64,000 nucleotides of DNA from Bacteroidia bacterium (lineage in GTDB: Bacteria > Bacteroidota > Bacteroidia > B-17B0 > Aurantibacillaceae): the NCBI GenBank assembly GCA_014378485.1, contig JACMNO010000030.1, positions 53,007-117,006 on the forward strand, given 5' to 3'. The notes beneath the pieces were generated by a model. That model was not told where the DNA came from. It ran no database searches and was given only the letters and a program-made list of their open reading frames with translations. Position 1 is the stretch's first letter, and every line of letters begins with the position of its first letter. Below, one piece after another: positions 18,671-25,841 of the stretch. A program made the position numbers and the translations under genes.

Positions 18671-19725
18671 TGAGATAACAATGTAAAAGAATAATTAATA
18701 CCTAAGTACTGATTTATTATTAATACATTTTTTATTGAATCGGGTTCTTTATCACTAATCATTAATACTTTTGGGAGCTTTTGTTTCTCGATTATTTTTG
18801 TTGCTACCCACATAGCAAAGGCTGACGCTGTATGATATTCGCCACAAACGTTTTTATAACAGGCGGCAACGGTTTCTTCTTCAATAGCAGGTAGTAATTC
18901 CTGTAGTTTGCTATCAAAGTTCACATCACTGCTAAAACCCATTAGCGTCACATCAATGTCAGATAACGACAAGTCACGTAGTTTTAAAAACGCGACCAGT
19001 TTATTCAGAATGTCTGCTGCTGTTTTTGGTTTATAGAGAGTCTGTATTCCATCTACACTAGCCAGACTTTTGCTTGTTTTCGTTTTATTCAACACAAAAA
19101 AAGCAGTTCCTTCACTCATTTGAATGCCCGGAGTGCTAGATTTCCAGATAGGCCTATCAGTTAATACTTCCTGAAATTTAAGAGCCTTCCTGTTTAATAT
19201 TATAAAGTTAGGCGTATGTTCTTCGATCCCTCCAATCAGGATTGTTTCTTTACCTTCTTCAAATAACATTAAGGCGTCCTGTAAAGTGCTTTCAAAAGAA
19301 AAACCACGGTGAACATAAGTGAAATTATAATCATGGCATTTCATGATCAGGGCTATTTGAGAACCAACCGTATTATGCGTTGACTGAATAAAAGAAGTCG
19401 GAGTTAAAAATTGTTCATCGTTATTCAGCATCGCCAATAAAAAACGTTCGCTATCTTCAAAACATCCTAAACCGGTTCCTGTAATAATGGCATCTACTTT
19501 TTGTGTCTCAGCTTGCTGAATTGCTATATTAGCTGCGGCAACGCCCATTTTAATGGCACGTCCCATTCGGCGTAATAAATTAGGGGCAATAAATTCTTTG
19601 TATGAAGGTTCAATAGCATCAAAATAATCACCTTTTGCAGGATTAATGCTGTCAAAAAACCAATCACTATCTATCGTGTTTTGTGGCGAGATGCAACCAG
19701 TTCCGTTTATATAGGCTTTACTCAA
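18664..19725 (-). CDS. Beta-ketoacyl synthase-like protein without catalytic residues (chain-length-factor-like)
   Basis: The protein has a thiolase/KS fold, shown by an N-terminal KAYINGTGCISPQ and the mid-chain PTSFIQSTHNTVGSQIA. The nucleophile region reads VHRGFSFESTLQDAL with no cysteine, the usual HGTGT segment is replaced by GFSSDVNFDSK, and only GEYHTASAF keeps a histidine. It therefore probably cannot condense acyl chains itself and may form a heterodimer with the complete KS next door, as chain-length factors do in type II polyketide and aryl-polyene systems. The open frame runs up to a TTG at 19776 inside the previous gene. I chose the TTG at 19725, 4 bases past that gene's stop, because MSKAYINGTG is the expected N-terminus. 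Confidence 0.75.
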   Translation of the reverse strand: MSKAYINGTGCISPQNTIDSDWFFDSINPAKGDYFDAIEPSYKEFIAPNLLRRMGRAIKMGVAAANIAIQQAETQKVDAIITGTGLGCFEDSERFLLAMLNNDEQFLTPTSFIQSTHNTVGSQIALIMKCHDYNFTYVHRGFSFESTLQDALMLFEEGKETILIGGIEEHTPNFIILNRKALKFQEVLTDRPIWKSSTPGIQMSEGTAFFVLNKTKTSKSLASVDGIQTLYKPKTAADILNKLVAFLKLRDLSLSDIDVTLMGFSSDVNFDSKLQELLPAIEEETVAACYKNVCGEYHTASAFAMWVATKIIEKQKLPKVLMISDKEPDSIKNVLIINQYLGINYSFTLLSQC

Positions 19726-19729
19726 AATG

Positions 19730-20923
19730 TTATGCTTTCTTAAATAGTAAGGATGAACAGTTTCCTCCAAAACCAAATGAGTTGGAAAGAATTATATTTA
19801 ATGGTGTATTCACCAATTTAGTTTCAGGAATTAGATTCATATCCGCAATGGGTGTTGTAAAATTTAAATTCGGGAATATCATGCTGTTTTGTAATGATAA
19901 AACGGATATAACGGCTTCGATACTTGCAGCAGCCGCTAATGTATGTCCGGTAAATGCTTTGGTTGAACTAAATTTCGGTACCTGTTTTCCAAATACTGCA
20001 ACTGTAGCCATACTCTCCGATAAATCATTATTAGGTGTGCCCGTACCATGCATGTTGATATAATCAATCTGATCAGTCTTCAGTCCACTCATGGTTAATG
20101 CCTGTTTGATAGCTAATGTTGCCCCATAACCTTCAGGTGATGACGCTGTTTGATGATACGCATCATTGGCATTAGCATATCCAGCCACTTCTGCCAAAGG
20201 TTTTCCTTTTCGAAGATTCAAAGCATTTTCTCCTTCAAGCACAACAAAAGCCGCACCTTCTCCTAAATTTAATCCTTTTCTATTTTCATCAAATGGCTTA
20301 CACCATTCTCTATCAAGGATCATTAAAGTATTAAACCCATTAAAAGTAAATTTTGACAAGGCATCAACACCACCAACAACTACTCTATCCAGTTGCCCAT
20401 GTTTTATCATGCGACAGCCTAACATAATAGCGTTTGCTGCTGAAGAACATGCTGTGGAAATTGTGGTCACATAATCTACATTTCCAAGGTAATCTGCTAT
20501 GCGCTCGGTACTATCACCACAATCGTGAGTGTCCAATACATCCAGGTGATCATCCTTTTCAAATAACTCTTTGTAGTATAATTCTGTTTTACCCATTCCC
20601 GCAACAGTGGTAGAGGAAATCACACCTGTACGTAATCCATCGTTTGTATCGATGCCTGAATTGATAACAGCTTCTTTAGCTGCCAACATGGCTATGTAGG
20701 AGTTACGGTTTAAAGCAGGATTATTGTCTTTTACTAAATCTGCTAAATCAGAATTAGATAATTTAATTTCGCCTGCTAAAAATTCATCCTTATAACGAGT
20801 GGTTAAATGATTGATTTTTCCAATGCCTGTTTTGGATTGGGACAATGATAAAAAAGATTCAGGCACATTGTTTCCAATAGCCGAAATCATTCCTAAACCG
20901 GTAATATAAATTTTTTGAGACAA
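19730..20923 (-). CDS. Beta-ketoacyl-ACP synthase (KAS II / flexirubin-type)
   Basis: This complete 397-residue condensing enzyme has the catalytic Cys159 in STACSSAANA, His292 in NMHGTGTPNND and His327 in AFTGHTLAAA. These match the Cys-His-His triad of FabF-type ketosynthases. It would extend an ACP-bound acyl chain by decarboxylative condensation. It lies 7 bases after a dedicated ACP gene and 4 bases before a catalytically empty KS-like gene, the arrangement of a type II polyene/flexirubin-like system rather than housekeeping fatty acid synthesis. No dehydratase, aromatic ammonia-lyase or thioesterase is seen nearby, so the product cannot be named. Confidence 0.92.
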   Translation of the reverse strand: MSQKIYITGLGMISAIGNNVPESFLSLSQSKTGIGKINHLTTRYKDEFLAGEIKLSNSDLADLVKDNNPALNRNSYIAMLAAKEAVINSGIDTNDGLRTGVISSTTVAGMGKTELYYKELFEKDDHLDVLDTHDCGDSTERIADYLGNVDYVTTISTACSSAANAIMLGCRMIKHGQLDRVVVGGVDALSKFTFNGFNTLMILDREWCKPFDENRKGLNLGEGAAFVVLEGENALNLRKGKPLAEVAGYANANDAYHQTASSPEGYGATLAIKQALTMSGLKTDQIDYINMHGTGTPNNDLSESMATVAVFGKQVPKFSSTKAFTGHTLAAAASIEAVISVLSLQNSMIFPNLNFTTPIADMNLIPETKLVNTPLNIILSNSFGFGGNCSSLLFKKA

Positions 20924-20929
20924 TTTAGA

Positions 20930-21187
20930 TTATGATTTACCTTGAGCTTTGATATATTCTGCCATAGTTCTTAAAGATTGGAAAATAGTTTTTCCGTCTT
21001 TAGGATCCTGAATTTTAATACCATAATGTTTTTCTAACAATACAATTAACTCCAAAGCATCAATAGAATCCAATCCTAAACCTTCTCCAAATAATGGAGA
21101 ATCCGGATTAATTTCTTCTGGTTTTACTTCAGCTAAATTAAGCTGTTCAATAATTTGTCCTTTTAACTTTTCGATTAATGCGTCCAT
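20930..21187 (-). CDS. Acyl carrier protein (cluster-dedicated)
   Basis: This 85-residue ACP has the phosphopantetheine attachment site GLGLDSIDALEL, with Ser41 as the modified residue. It is acidic and helical, as expected. It differs from typical housekeeping AcpP in LFGEGLGLDSIDALE and the KHYGIKIQD segment, which are found in ACPs of flexirubin/aryl-polyene clusters. It carries the growing chain between the KS proteins encoded on either side. Its start overlaps the end of the KS-like fragment gene by 13 bases, and its stop is 7 bases before the KS, so expression is tightly coupled. Confidence 0.93.
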   Translation of the reverse strand: MDALIEKLKGQIIEQLNLAEVKPEEINPDSPLFGEGLGLDSIDALELIVLLEKHYGIKIQDPKDGKTIFQSLRTMAEYIKAQGKS

Positions 21188-21822
21188 TTAGTTTGATTAT
21201 ATATTGTTATAACACTTGATTGATTAAGAGCTTTAAAAATACTGTTTTTATTTATATTTTTAGAGCTTTCCACTAAAAAAATAAAGGCTTCGAAGCTGGC
21301 GCCATCCACTTCAACCCATCCAACCAAAGCGGCTTCTGAACCATTACTTAGAAGGGTTTCTATATAATTAACCAATAGTTCGGTATCTAGTTGCCCGGAA
21401 ACAAAAAAAGCGTTTTCACCGGTTACCTTATGTTTAATGGCAATTTCACCTATGGTAATGTTTGGTAAGGTATAAACAAACACAGCCGGCGAAGGAAAAT
21501 AATTTGATTTATCATTAATGGAATGCTGATGCACGCGATCTGTTTCCAAACTCGAAGCGGCATTAGATAAAATAATGGCAGTTTTTGATAAATCATTTTC
21601 AGTTAAAAAAGTAGTTTCTTTTAAAGCAAATTCAGCGCATAAAAAACCCAGTTTACATTGCGCATCCATTTTATGAAATTTAGGATAACTCAACCCAATA
21701 GATTTATAAGCTTCACTTAAAAACTCAGATAACTTAAGTAATGGTCCAGATTGAAATACAATTGAACCATTAACCGAAACCTGGTTATGTTTTATGTGCG
21801 CGTATGAGGTGATAGTGTTCAT
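21175..21822 (-). CDS. KS-like partial thiolase-fold protein of ketosynthase clusters
   Basis: The 215 residues align in character with the N-terminal half of ketosynthases (GFLCAEFALKE, TAIILSNAASSLETD, TLPNITIGEIAIKHKVTGEN) but end after about one thiolase half-fold. At the nucleophile position it reads GENAFFVSG with no Cys. Short proteins of this kind accompany the KS/ACP genes of Bacteroidota flexirubin-type clusters. A structural or substrate-binding partner role is plausible; no enzymatic activity can be claimed. The stop lies inside the ACP gene (13-base overlap). The 5' end is separated from the upstream KS gene by the transposase element. Confidence 0.7.
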   Translation of the reverse strand: MNTITSYAHIKHNQVSVNGSIVFQSGPLLKLSEFLSEAYKSIGLSYPKFHKMDAQCKLGFLCAEFALKETTFLTENDLSKTAIILSNAASSLETDRVHQHSINDKSNYFPSPAVFVYTLPNITIGEIAIKHKVTGENAFFVSGQLDTELLVNYIETLLSNGSEAALVGWVEVDGASFEAFIFLVESSKNINKNSIFKALNQSSVITIYNQTKWTH

Positions 21823-21838
21823 TGTTTGCTCTTCTGTT

Positions 21839-21897
21839 TACTAACTCCAGACTTGAGTCTGGGGTTAGTAAAGTATTAGTTTTAAAGGGCTTTAGCC
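21839..21897. repeat. Left hairpin pair of the transposase element
   Basis: The outer palindrome 21839-21870 pairs TACTAAC with GTTAGTA and CCAGACT with AGTCTGG around TG. The inner palindrome 21888-21897 is GGCT-TT-AGCC. The centres (CTTGAG, CTTTAG) resemble the CTAAAG centre on the other side of the transposase gene. Confidence 0.75.
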
Positions 21898-21936
21898 ATG
21901 ATGTTCAAATTTATATGTTTTAATGAAGTTTTCATA

Positions 21937-22323
21937 CTATTCATTAAAAGTTGTCCTTCTGTGATGTTCCTCTTGATTGTTTATATAATTTCTGACATTA
22001 TTCAATATAGATTCGCTAACCGATGAAGCATAATATTCATCAGCCCATTCAAATTTACTTGAAGTGATGTTATTCTTGTTGATCCAGAATGCAGACTCTC
22101 CTTTAATTAACTGCATTACTTTAGCAACGCTCATATCTGCGTTTAATCCAAGTAAACAATGGAGATGTTCAGTGTGGCCATTTATACAATCAATAAAAAT
22201 TTCTTTATTTATTGAATTATGTTTGATGTGGTTAATCACTTCCGCTTTTATATCTTTAGTAAAATAAGGGAATCTGTTTTTTGTTCCAAAAACAACATGT
22301 ATCCATATTCTTACAAAAGCCAT
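21937..22323 (-). CDS. IS200/RAYT-like Y1 (HUH) transposase
   Basis: This 128-residue single-domain Y1 transposase (TnpA_REP/IS200 superfamily) has the HUH metal-binding motif at His53-Leu54-His55 (HTEHLHCLLG), the single catalytic Tyr113 (NNVRNYINNQ) and Gln117 four residues later, as in TnpA proteins. WIHVVFGTKNRFPYF at the N-terminus and KGESAFWINK are typical of the IS200-like group found as single-copy REP-associated transposases in Bacteroidota. The protein looks intact. It is encoded on the same strand as the surrounding operon and would be co-transcribed with it. Confidence 0.9.
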   Translation of the reverse strand: MAFVRIWIHVVFGTKNRFPYFTKDIKAEVINHIKHNSINKEIFIDCINGHTEHLHCLLGLNADMSVAKVMQLIKGESAFWINKNNITSSKFEWADEYYASSVSESILNNVRNYINNQEEHHRRTTFNE

Positions 22324-22340
22324 ATTTTTATTATTAGTCA

Positions 22341-22392
22341 GGGCTAAAGCCCATTTATCTTACTTTTCTTGTTTCCCCAGACTAAAGTCTGG
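22341..22392. repeat. Right hairpin pair of the transposase element
   Basis: The inner palindrome 22341-22352 is GGGCT-AA-AGCCC. The outer palindrome 22377-22392 is CCAGACT-AA-AGTCTGG. Both are perfect and share the centre CTAAAG with different arms. They mirror the pair on the other side of the transposase gene. Confidence 0.8.
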
Positions 22393-22394
22393 TG

Positions 22395-23546
22395 TTATTT
22401 AATTTTTTTGAATAAAGCCGCTGCATTACAACCACCAAATCCGGATGCTGTTTTAATAAAAGAAGTAAACGTTTTTGATTGATGCGATTCAATCATGGTA
22501 ATATTTCCAGTCACACCTTTTGTTTCAAAGCCTTCTGATTTTATAAGGCGCTGATGTTTCATTGATTCCAAAGATAAGACCGTTTCTAAAACGCCAGCTG
22601 CACCTAATGTATGACCATAATAACCTTTTAAACTATTAACCGGAACGTGCGTTAAACCTGCTCTTTCGAAGGCAATCGATTCCATTTCATCATTAAATGA
22701 AGTTGCCGTGCCATGCGCCGAAATAAATCCTATATCATCCGTATTATCTTTTAATATTTCCTTTAAGCATTGAAATAAACCATCACCTGTTCGTGATGGA
22801 CCAGAGATATGATTGGCATCATTAGCGGAAGCTCCACTCACAATTTGCGTATGATAAGGTGTTGCTAATTCTTTTTTGTTTGTGATTAAAATTGTTGAAA
22901 CTGCTTCTCCTAAATTTATCCCAGTTCTATTTGCATCAAAAGGTTTACTTGGCTCATTGCTTAGTGCATTAAAAGATTTAAATCCACTGATGGTGAACTC
23001 AGATATAATATCTCCTCCACAAACCAAAATATTATCATACAAACCTTGTTCAATAAAACGTTTGGCAATGATTATACCTAAAATACCAGATATGCAGGCA
23101 TTTGAAAGTACAACAGGAGTATGTTTCATTTTAAAATATTCCTGTAGATGTTGTGCAAAAACCGGTAAATAAACACGTTTTGGATCTATGCTTTTATATC
23201 TGTCATCCTGAGCGAAATCGAAGGACATGATATCAATATTTCCTTTGGTTGTAGAATAAATTAACAGCGTGCGATCATCCGATGGTTCAATACCACTTTG
23301 TTGAATTACATCTTGAATAGATAAAATACTAAGCTGTTCTAATTTTGTATGAGTACTGCTGTTTTGGATTTCAGAAAGATGCTTTTGAATTTTCTCATCA
23401 CTAATCTTCGCCACGCAAAATTTATCCTGCGAAAAAGAAAATTTCGTTTTCTTGACCCCAATTACCGAATCCGAAACCGCCTGATAATTTTCACTGGTAG
23501 TAAACCCCAAGGGACTGATAATATTTGTATAGGAAGTGAAAATCAT
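22395..23546 (-). CDS. Beta-ketoacyl synthase with repeat-derived insertion
   Basis: This 383-residue ketosynthase has the full triad Cys151 (LSNACISGIL), His278 (SAHGTATSFND) and His312 (YYGHTLGAAG). It is the first catalytic gene of the operon and probably primes or extends the same ACP-bound chain as the KS encoded at 19730-20923. An unusual stretch, MSFDFAQDDR (107-116), is encoded exactly by a copy of the dispersed hairpin repeat (23201-23227), in a loop between KS strands. The frame is preserved, so the enzyme may still be active. The start overlaps the end of the Cys-rich CWC gene by 4 bases. Confidence 0.9.
   Translation of the reverse strand: MIFTSYTNIISPLGFTTSENYQAVSDSVIGVKKTKFSFSQDKFCVAKISDEKIQKHLSEIQNSSTHTKLEQLSILSIQDVIQQSGIEPSDDRTLLIYSTTKGNIDIMSFDFAQDDRYKSIDPKRVYLPVFAQHLQEYFKMKHTPVVLSNACISGILGIIIAKRFIEQGLYDNILVCGGDIISEFTISGFKSFNALSNEPSKPFDANRTGINLGEAVSTILITNKKELATPYHTQIVSGASANDANHISGPSRTGDGLFQCLKEILKDNTDDIGFISAHGTATSFNDEMESIAFERAGLTHVPVNSLKGYYGHTLGAAGVLETVLSLESMKHQRLIKSEGFETKGVTGNITMIESHQSKTFTSFIKTASGFGGCNAAALFKKIK
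23201..23227 (-). repeat. Dispersed hairpin repeat inside a ketosynthase coding sequence
   Basis: On the minus strand this reads TCCT, a TCGATTTCGCTC core, AGGA, then TGACA. It is one unit of the family also present at 23765-23826, 42256-42280 and 63124-63500. It is translated in frame as part of the KS. Confidence 0.75.
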
Positions 23547-23746
23547 TTTGCGTTTAAAAATTCATCTTTTAAATGTAACAAACAAGTATTACAAACACAA
23601 TCAGAATATTGTGCTGCCACATAACTTAATATCTCCGGGGTTAAATAAACTTGAGTGCAGCCGCATGTTGCAATATTTAAGGGATTACAGATAAATGGTT
23701 GTTGACAACGTTCACAGGTTTTATTATTTTTTGAGGAATTTTGCAT
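23543..23746 (-). CDS. Small cysteine-rich CWC-type protein
   Basis: The 67 residues carry eight cysteines (11, 14, 20, 28, 30, 50, 52, 55), including CERC, TCGC and DCVCNTC, and a C-terminal LLHLKDEF. This matches the small Cys_rich_CWC family. The cysteine pattern suggests zinc or iron-sulfur binding; no biochemical role is established to my knowledge. The stop overlaps the KS start (ATGA), so it is the first gene of the ketosynthase operon, and its upstream region holds the inverted hairpin doublet. Confidence 0.75.
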   Translation of the reverse strand: MQNSSKNNKTCERCQQPFICNPLNIATCGCTQVYLTPEILSYVAAQYSDCVCNTCLLHLKDEFLNAK

Positions 23747-23764
23747 TTAATTTTTTTTTACGTC

Positions 23765-23826
23765 GTCACCCTGAACTTGATTCAGGGTCTCAGAGATGCT
23801 GCTTTTCGACTCCGCTCGAAATGACA
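23765..23826. repeat. Inverted doublet of the hairpin repeat family
   Basis: Two hairpins point outwards from a 15-base spacer. The first, ACCCTGAA-CTTGA-TTCAGGGT (23768-23788), is preceded by GTCA. The second, TTTCGA-CTCCGC-TCGAAA (23804-23821), is followed by TGACA (23822-23826). The ends are thus inverted copies of each other (REPIN-like). It lies just upstream of the CWC gene. Confidence 0.7.
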
Positions 23827-23847
23827 GTTCAGCAGGACATTCAAACA

Positions 23848-23881
23848 AAAAAACCTCCCCGATTTCACGAGAAGGTTTTTT
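23848..23881 (-). terminator. Rho-independent terminator after rpmF
   Basis: AAAAAACCT (23848-23856) pairs with AGGTTTTTT (23873-23881), with further pairing inside. On the minus strand it follows the rpmF stop and ends in a T-run. It separates the rpmF transcript from the ketosynthase operon. Confidence 0.8.
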
Positions 23882-23902
23882 GAATGTATGTATTCAAAAA
23901 AA

Positions 23903-24094
23903 TTAAGCTTTTACTGCTTTTTCCATTACTACTTTTCCTTTGTAGTAAAGTTTCCCTTCGAACCAGTGTGCGCGGTGAAATAAATGTGCTTCACCTGTTG
24001 TTGTATCTTTTGCAATCGTCATATGAGGTGCTTTGTAAGTAGCACGACGAGAGTCTCTACGGGATCTGGATAGTTTTCGTTTTGGATTAGGCAT
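23903..24094 (-). CDS. rpmF: 50S ribosomal protein L32
   Basis: The 63-residue basic protein begins [20 protein letters not shown], the typical Bacteroidota L32 N-terminus (MAVPKRK/MPNPKRK type). [17 protein letters not shown] replaces the zinc-ribbon cysteines found in some L32 proteins, so this is the zinc-independent C-minus form. It sits 11 bases after the DUF177 gene, the widely conserved yceD-rpmF pair. The plsX and fabH genes that often follow are absent here; a terminator comes instead. Confidence 0.95.
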   Translation of the reverse strand: MPNPKRKLSRSRRDSRRATYKAPHMTIAKDTTTGEAHLFHRAHWFEGKLYYKGKVVMEKAVKA

Positions 24095-24105
24095 GGTATT
24101 TAATT

Positions 24106-24636
24106 TTAATTATTGTTAAACTTTATATTTTTTAATTTATCCCATTCAGGATTTTCACTCGGTTCTTCTTCTACTTTTAATTCGTTGTATTTATCTAGTG
24201 TCTCTTCATCACAATCAACATCACAATCATTTTCTTCATCTTCACAAGGCACTTTACGGCTTGGTATCGATAGCTCAATATATTCGTATAAATATTGCGC
24301 AAAATTCGCTTCTTCCAATCCTTCCTTAAGCACTAATATTTCATCATTGCTTTCTTCAGGATTTCCGTGCTTAATGATTAATTTTTCTTGTCCGCTAATG
24401 GGGCAATTATAATCAATTAAACAACGGTCGCAGCTTAATTTTACAGTGCCTTTAAAAGTAAATAAAATATGCATCAGCGTATTCTGTTTTACTAAATTAG
24501 CCTTAACCTGTATATTGGCCTCGGTTATTTCACTTTCACTAAATTGTTCAAAGAACTTACCATCAACATCAAATTCAAATTGGTGTTCACCCATTGATAA
24601 GCCGCCAAACTGTATATTGTACTGACTTTTACCCAT
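24106..24636 (-). CDS. DUF177 domain protein (YceD-like, 23S rRNA accumulation)
   Basis: The 176-residue member of the YceD/DUF177 family has a conserved cysteine pair in [16 protein letters not shown] (about 80-95). A strongly acidic C-terminal tail includes [16 protein letters not shown], also cysteine-bearing. YceD relatives are required for normal 23S rRNA accumulation, and the gene is nearly always next to rpmF, as here. The added cysteines in the acidic tail could form a metal site with the first pair (inference). Confidence 0.88.
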   Translation of the reverse strand: MGKSQYNIQFGGLSMGEHQFEFDVDGKFFEQFSESEITEANIQVKANLVKQNTLMHILFTFKGTVKLSCDRCLIDYNCPISGQEKLIIKHGNPEESNDEILVLKEGLEEANFAQYLYEYIELSIPSRKVPCEDEENDCDVDCDEETLDKYNELKVEEEPSENPEWDKLKNIKFNNN

Positions 24637-24751
24637 AGCTTTATTCCAAAATGGACGGCAAATATACGCTTTTTTTCAATCTTATGAACAAATTCAAAAA
24701 AAAATGTTATTTATCTAAATTACTCAATGGCTTGTTTACTAGTGATTTAAA

Positions 24752-25360
24752 CTACTCATTGCTTTTCGTCAAACATTTAGGAACAAACCATTTTTCACGG
24801 AAATTTTCCATTAAAACGGGATTATTATCGCAGGTGACATATTCATTATTATTGTTTCTTTTGAGGCACCATGCATTTCCCGATTTAATTTGTCCAATTA
24901 TTATATTTCTCAATTCTTCTTTTGAGAGTTTTCGGTTATTGCAACCAATAAAAAAACCCAGCTCGTTATTTCGAAGATCCATTTCGCATGCCAGGCTATC
25001 TGCGCGTTCCCCATGTTCGGTTTTATGTTTTTCAAACTGTCGTTTATTTCCTTTTTCATGGGCCGTTCCCAACTTTCTGAGTTTCCTGATTCTGATGCGC
25101 TGCGCTAAATAAGCCATGGTAAAGGAATGCCTGAATGCATCGAGATTGCCCCCGCTCTCAAAATTATCTAATTGCTTCGTGTTCTTCACCTCATGGTAAA
25201 TGACCATCGCTTTTTTTAAACGGACTTTTATTTTAATAGCTGCTAAAGGATGGAAAACCGCCCACCGTATTTCATATTTACTAATTTCATGTTGAGCAAC
25301 TGCATTAATACTAAGATAAGTGAAAACAAACAGGTGAATTATATATTTTGATTTTAACAT
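24752..25360 (-). CDS. Exported protein of unknown function (DUF6973-like)
   Basis: The 202 residues start with a probable signal peptide (about 1-22, ending AVAQ). The conserved-looking core has GGNLDAFRHSFTMAYLAQRI, GTAHEKGNKRQFE and DLRNNELGF. This resembles a family of small Bacteroidota proteins grouped as DUF6973, in which His and Asp/Glu residues suggest a metal-dependent hydrolase-like helical site. I cannot assign a reaction. It stands alone, divergent from the small plus-strand gene at 25424. Confidence 0.7.
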   Translation of the reverse strand: MLKSKYIIHLFVFTYLSINAVAQHEISKYEIRWAVFHPLAAIKIKVRLKKAMVIYHEVKNTKQLDNFESGGNLDAFRHSFTMAYLAQRIRIRKLRKLGTAHEKGNKRQFEKHKTEHGERADSLACEMDLRNNELGFFIGCNNRKLSKEELRNIIIGQIKSGNAWCLKRNNNNEYVTCDNNPVLMENFREKWFVPKCLTKSNE

Positions 25361-25423
25361 CCTTTTGTTAGCAACAGGTTGGTTTAATATACGAAGTTAG
25401 TCAATTCGTTTCATATCTTTGAT

Positions 25424-25699
25424 TTGATGGACTTTAAGAATGATATAGCAAAACGATTTTTTACCAAAGAAGATATTGGTGGCTCTGAAAGCATCAATGA
25501 CCTGCGTGATAAGGAATTTAGCGGTAAATCATTGAGTGCTGAAGAGAAGTTTGCCCTGGCCAATTTTGATAAGTACAGATTAAACATTCTTAATTCGCAG
25601 AAAAATGAGGAGCAGTTTCATCTCAACTACCGCCAAATTCAAGTAATTTCGAATTTAGGTGACTGGCATGAATTTTTAAAAGACGAGTACACTAAGTAA
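25424..25699 (+). CDS. Small conserved-type cytoplasmic protein of unknown function
   Basis: This 91-residue soluble protein (start ATGGAC or the in-frame ATG one codon earlier) is predicted mostly helical, with no signal or membrane segment. Its recognisable features are SAEEKFALANFDKYR and a C-terminal LGDWHEFLKDEY. I do not recognise a named domain. Support for its being real comes from normal codon use, a following strong terminator, and isolation from any overlapping better frame. Confidence 0.6.
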   Translation: MMDFKNDIAKRFFTKEDIGGSESINDLRDKEFSGKSLSAEEKFALANFDKYRLNILNSQKNEEQFHLNYRQIQVISNLGDWHEFLKDEYTK

Positions 25700-25721
25700 A
25701 CTTATCATATAATTATATAAC

Positions 25722-25750
25722 AAAAGTGCTCTAAAACAGAGCACTTTTTT
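25722..25750 (+). terminator. Rho-independent terminator after the 91-aa gene
   Basis: AAAAGTGCTCT (25722-25732) pairs perfectly with AGAGCACTTTT (25738-25748) around a five-base loop. T-runs follow on the plus strand. Confidence 0.88.
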
Positions 25751-25773
25751 ATTTTTATATTAATTAATAAATT

Positions 25774-25781
25774 TACATTTG
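25774..25781 (+). promoter_or_regulatory. Candidate -7 element upstream of fbp
   Basis: TACATTTG matches the Bacteroidota -7 consensus TAnnTTTG exactly, 60 bases before the fbp start. No clear TTTG is present at the -33 position, so the call rests on one element. Confidence 0.4.
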
Positions 25782-25841
25782 TAAATGCCGCAAGGCTAAA
25801 AAAATATAACAAATAGCACTTCAAACTTAAATTATAAATCC

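Larger units (their letters stand above)
21839..22392 (-). mobile_element. IS200/REP-type element: Y1 transposase bracketed by hairpins
   Basis: A single tyrosine (Y1) transposase gene sits between two pairs of palindromes. On the left are 21839-21870 and 21888-21897; on the right are 22341-22352 and 22377-22392. The inner and outer hairpins mirror each other: a GGGCT/AGCCC-type stem nearest the gene and a CCAGACT/AGTCTGG stem outermost. The element lies exactly between two genes of the ketosynthase operon, its right end only 2 bases from the KS stop codon. This layout fits IS200/IS605 or RAYT-REP elements, which move as single strands recognised by hairpins. Exact ends and any target duplication cannot be fixed from one copy. 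Confidence 0.65.

Noticed and set aside
23695..23883. Plus-strand open frame over the hairpin doublet
   Set aside because: It runs over the repeat and the rpmF terminator; no protein features.
24651..25112. Plus-strand 153-codon frame
   Set aside because: It is antisense to the exported DUF6973-like gene, which has a signal peptide and conserved-looking motifs; this frame has neither.
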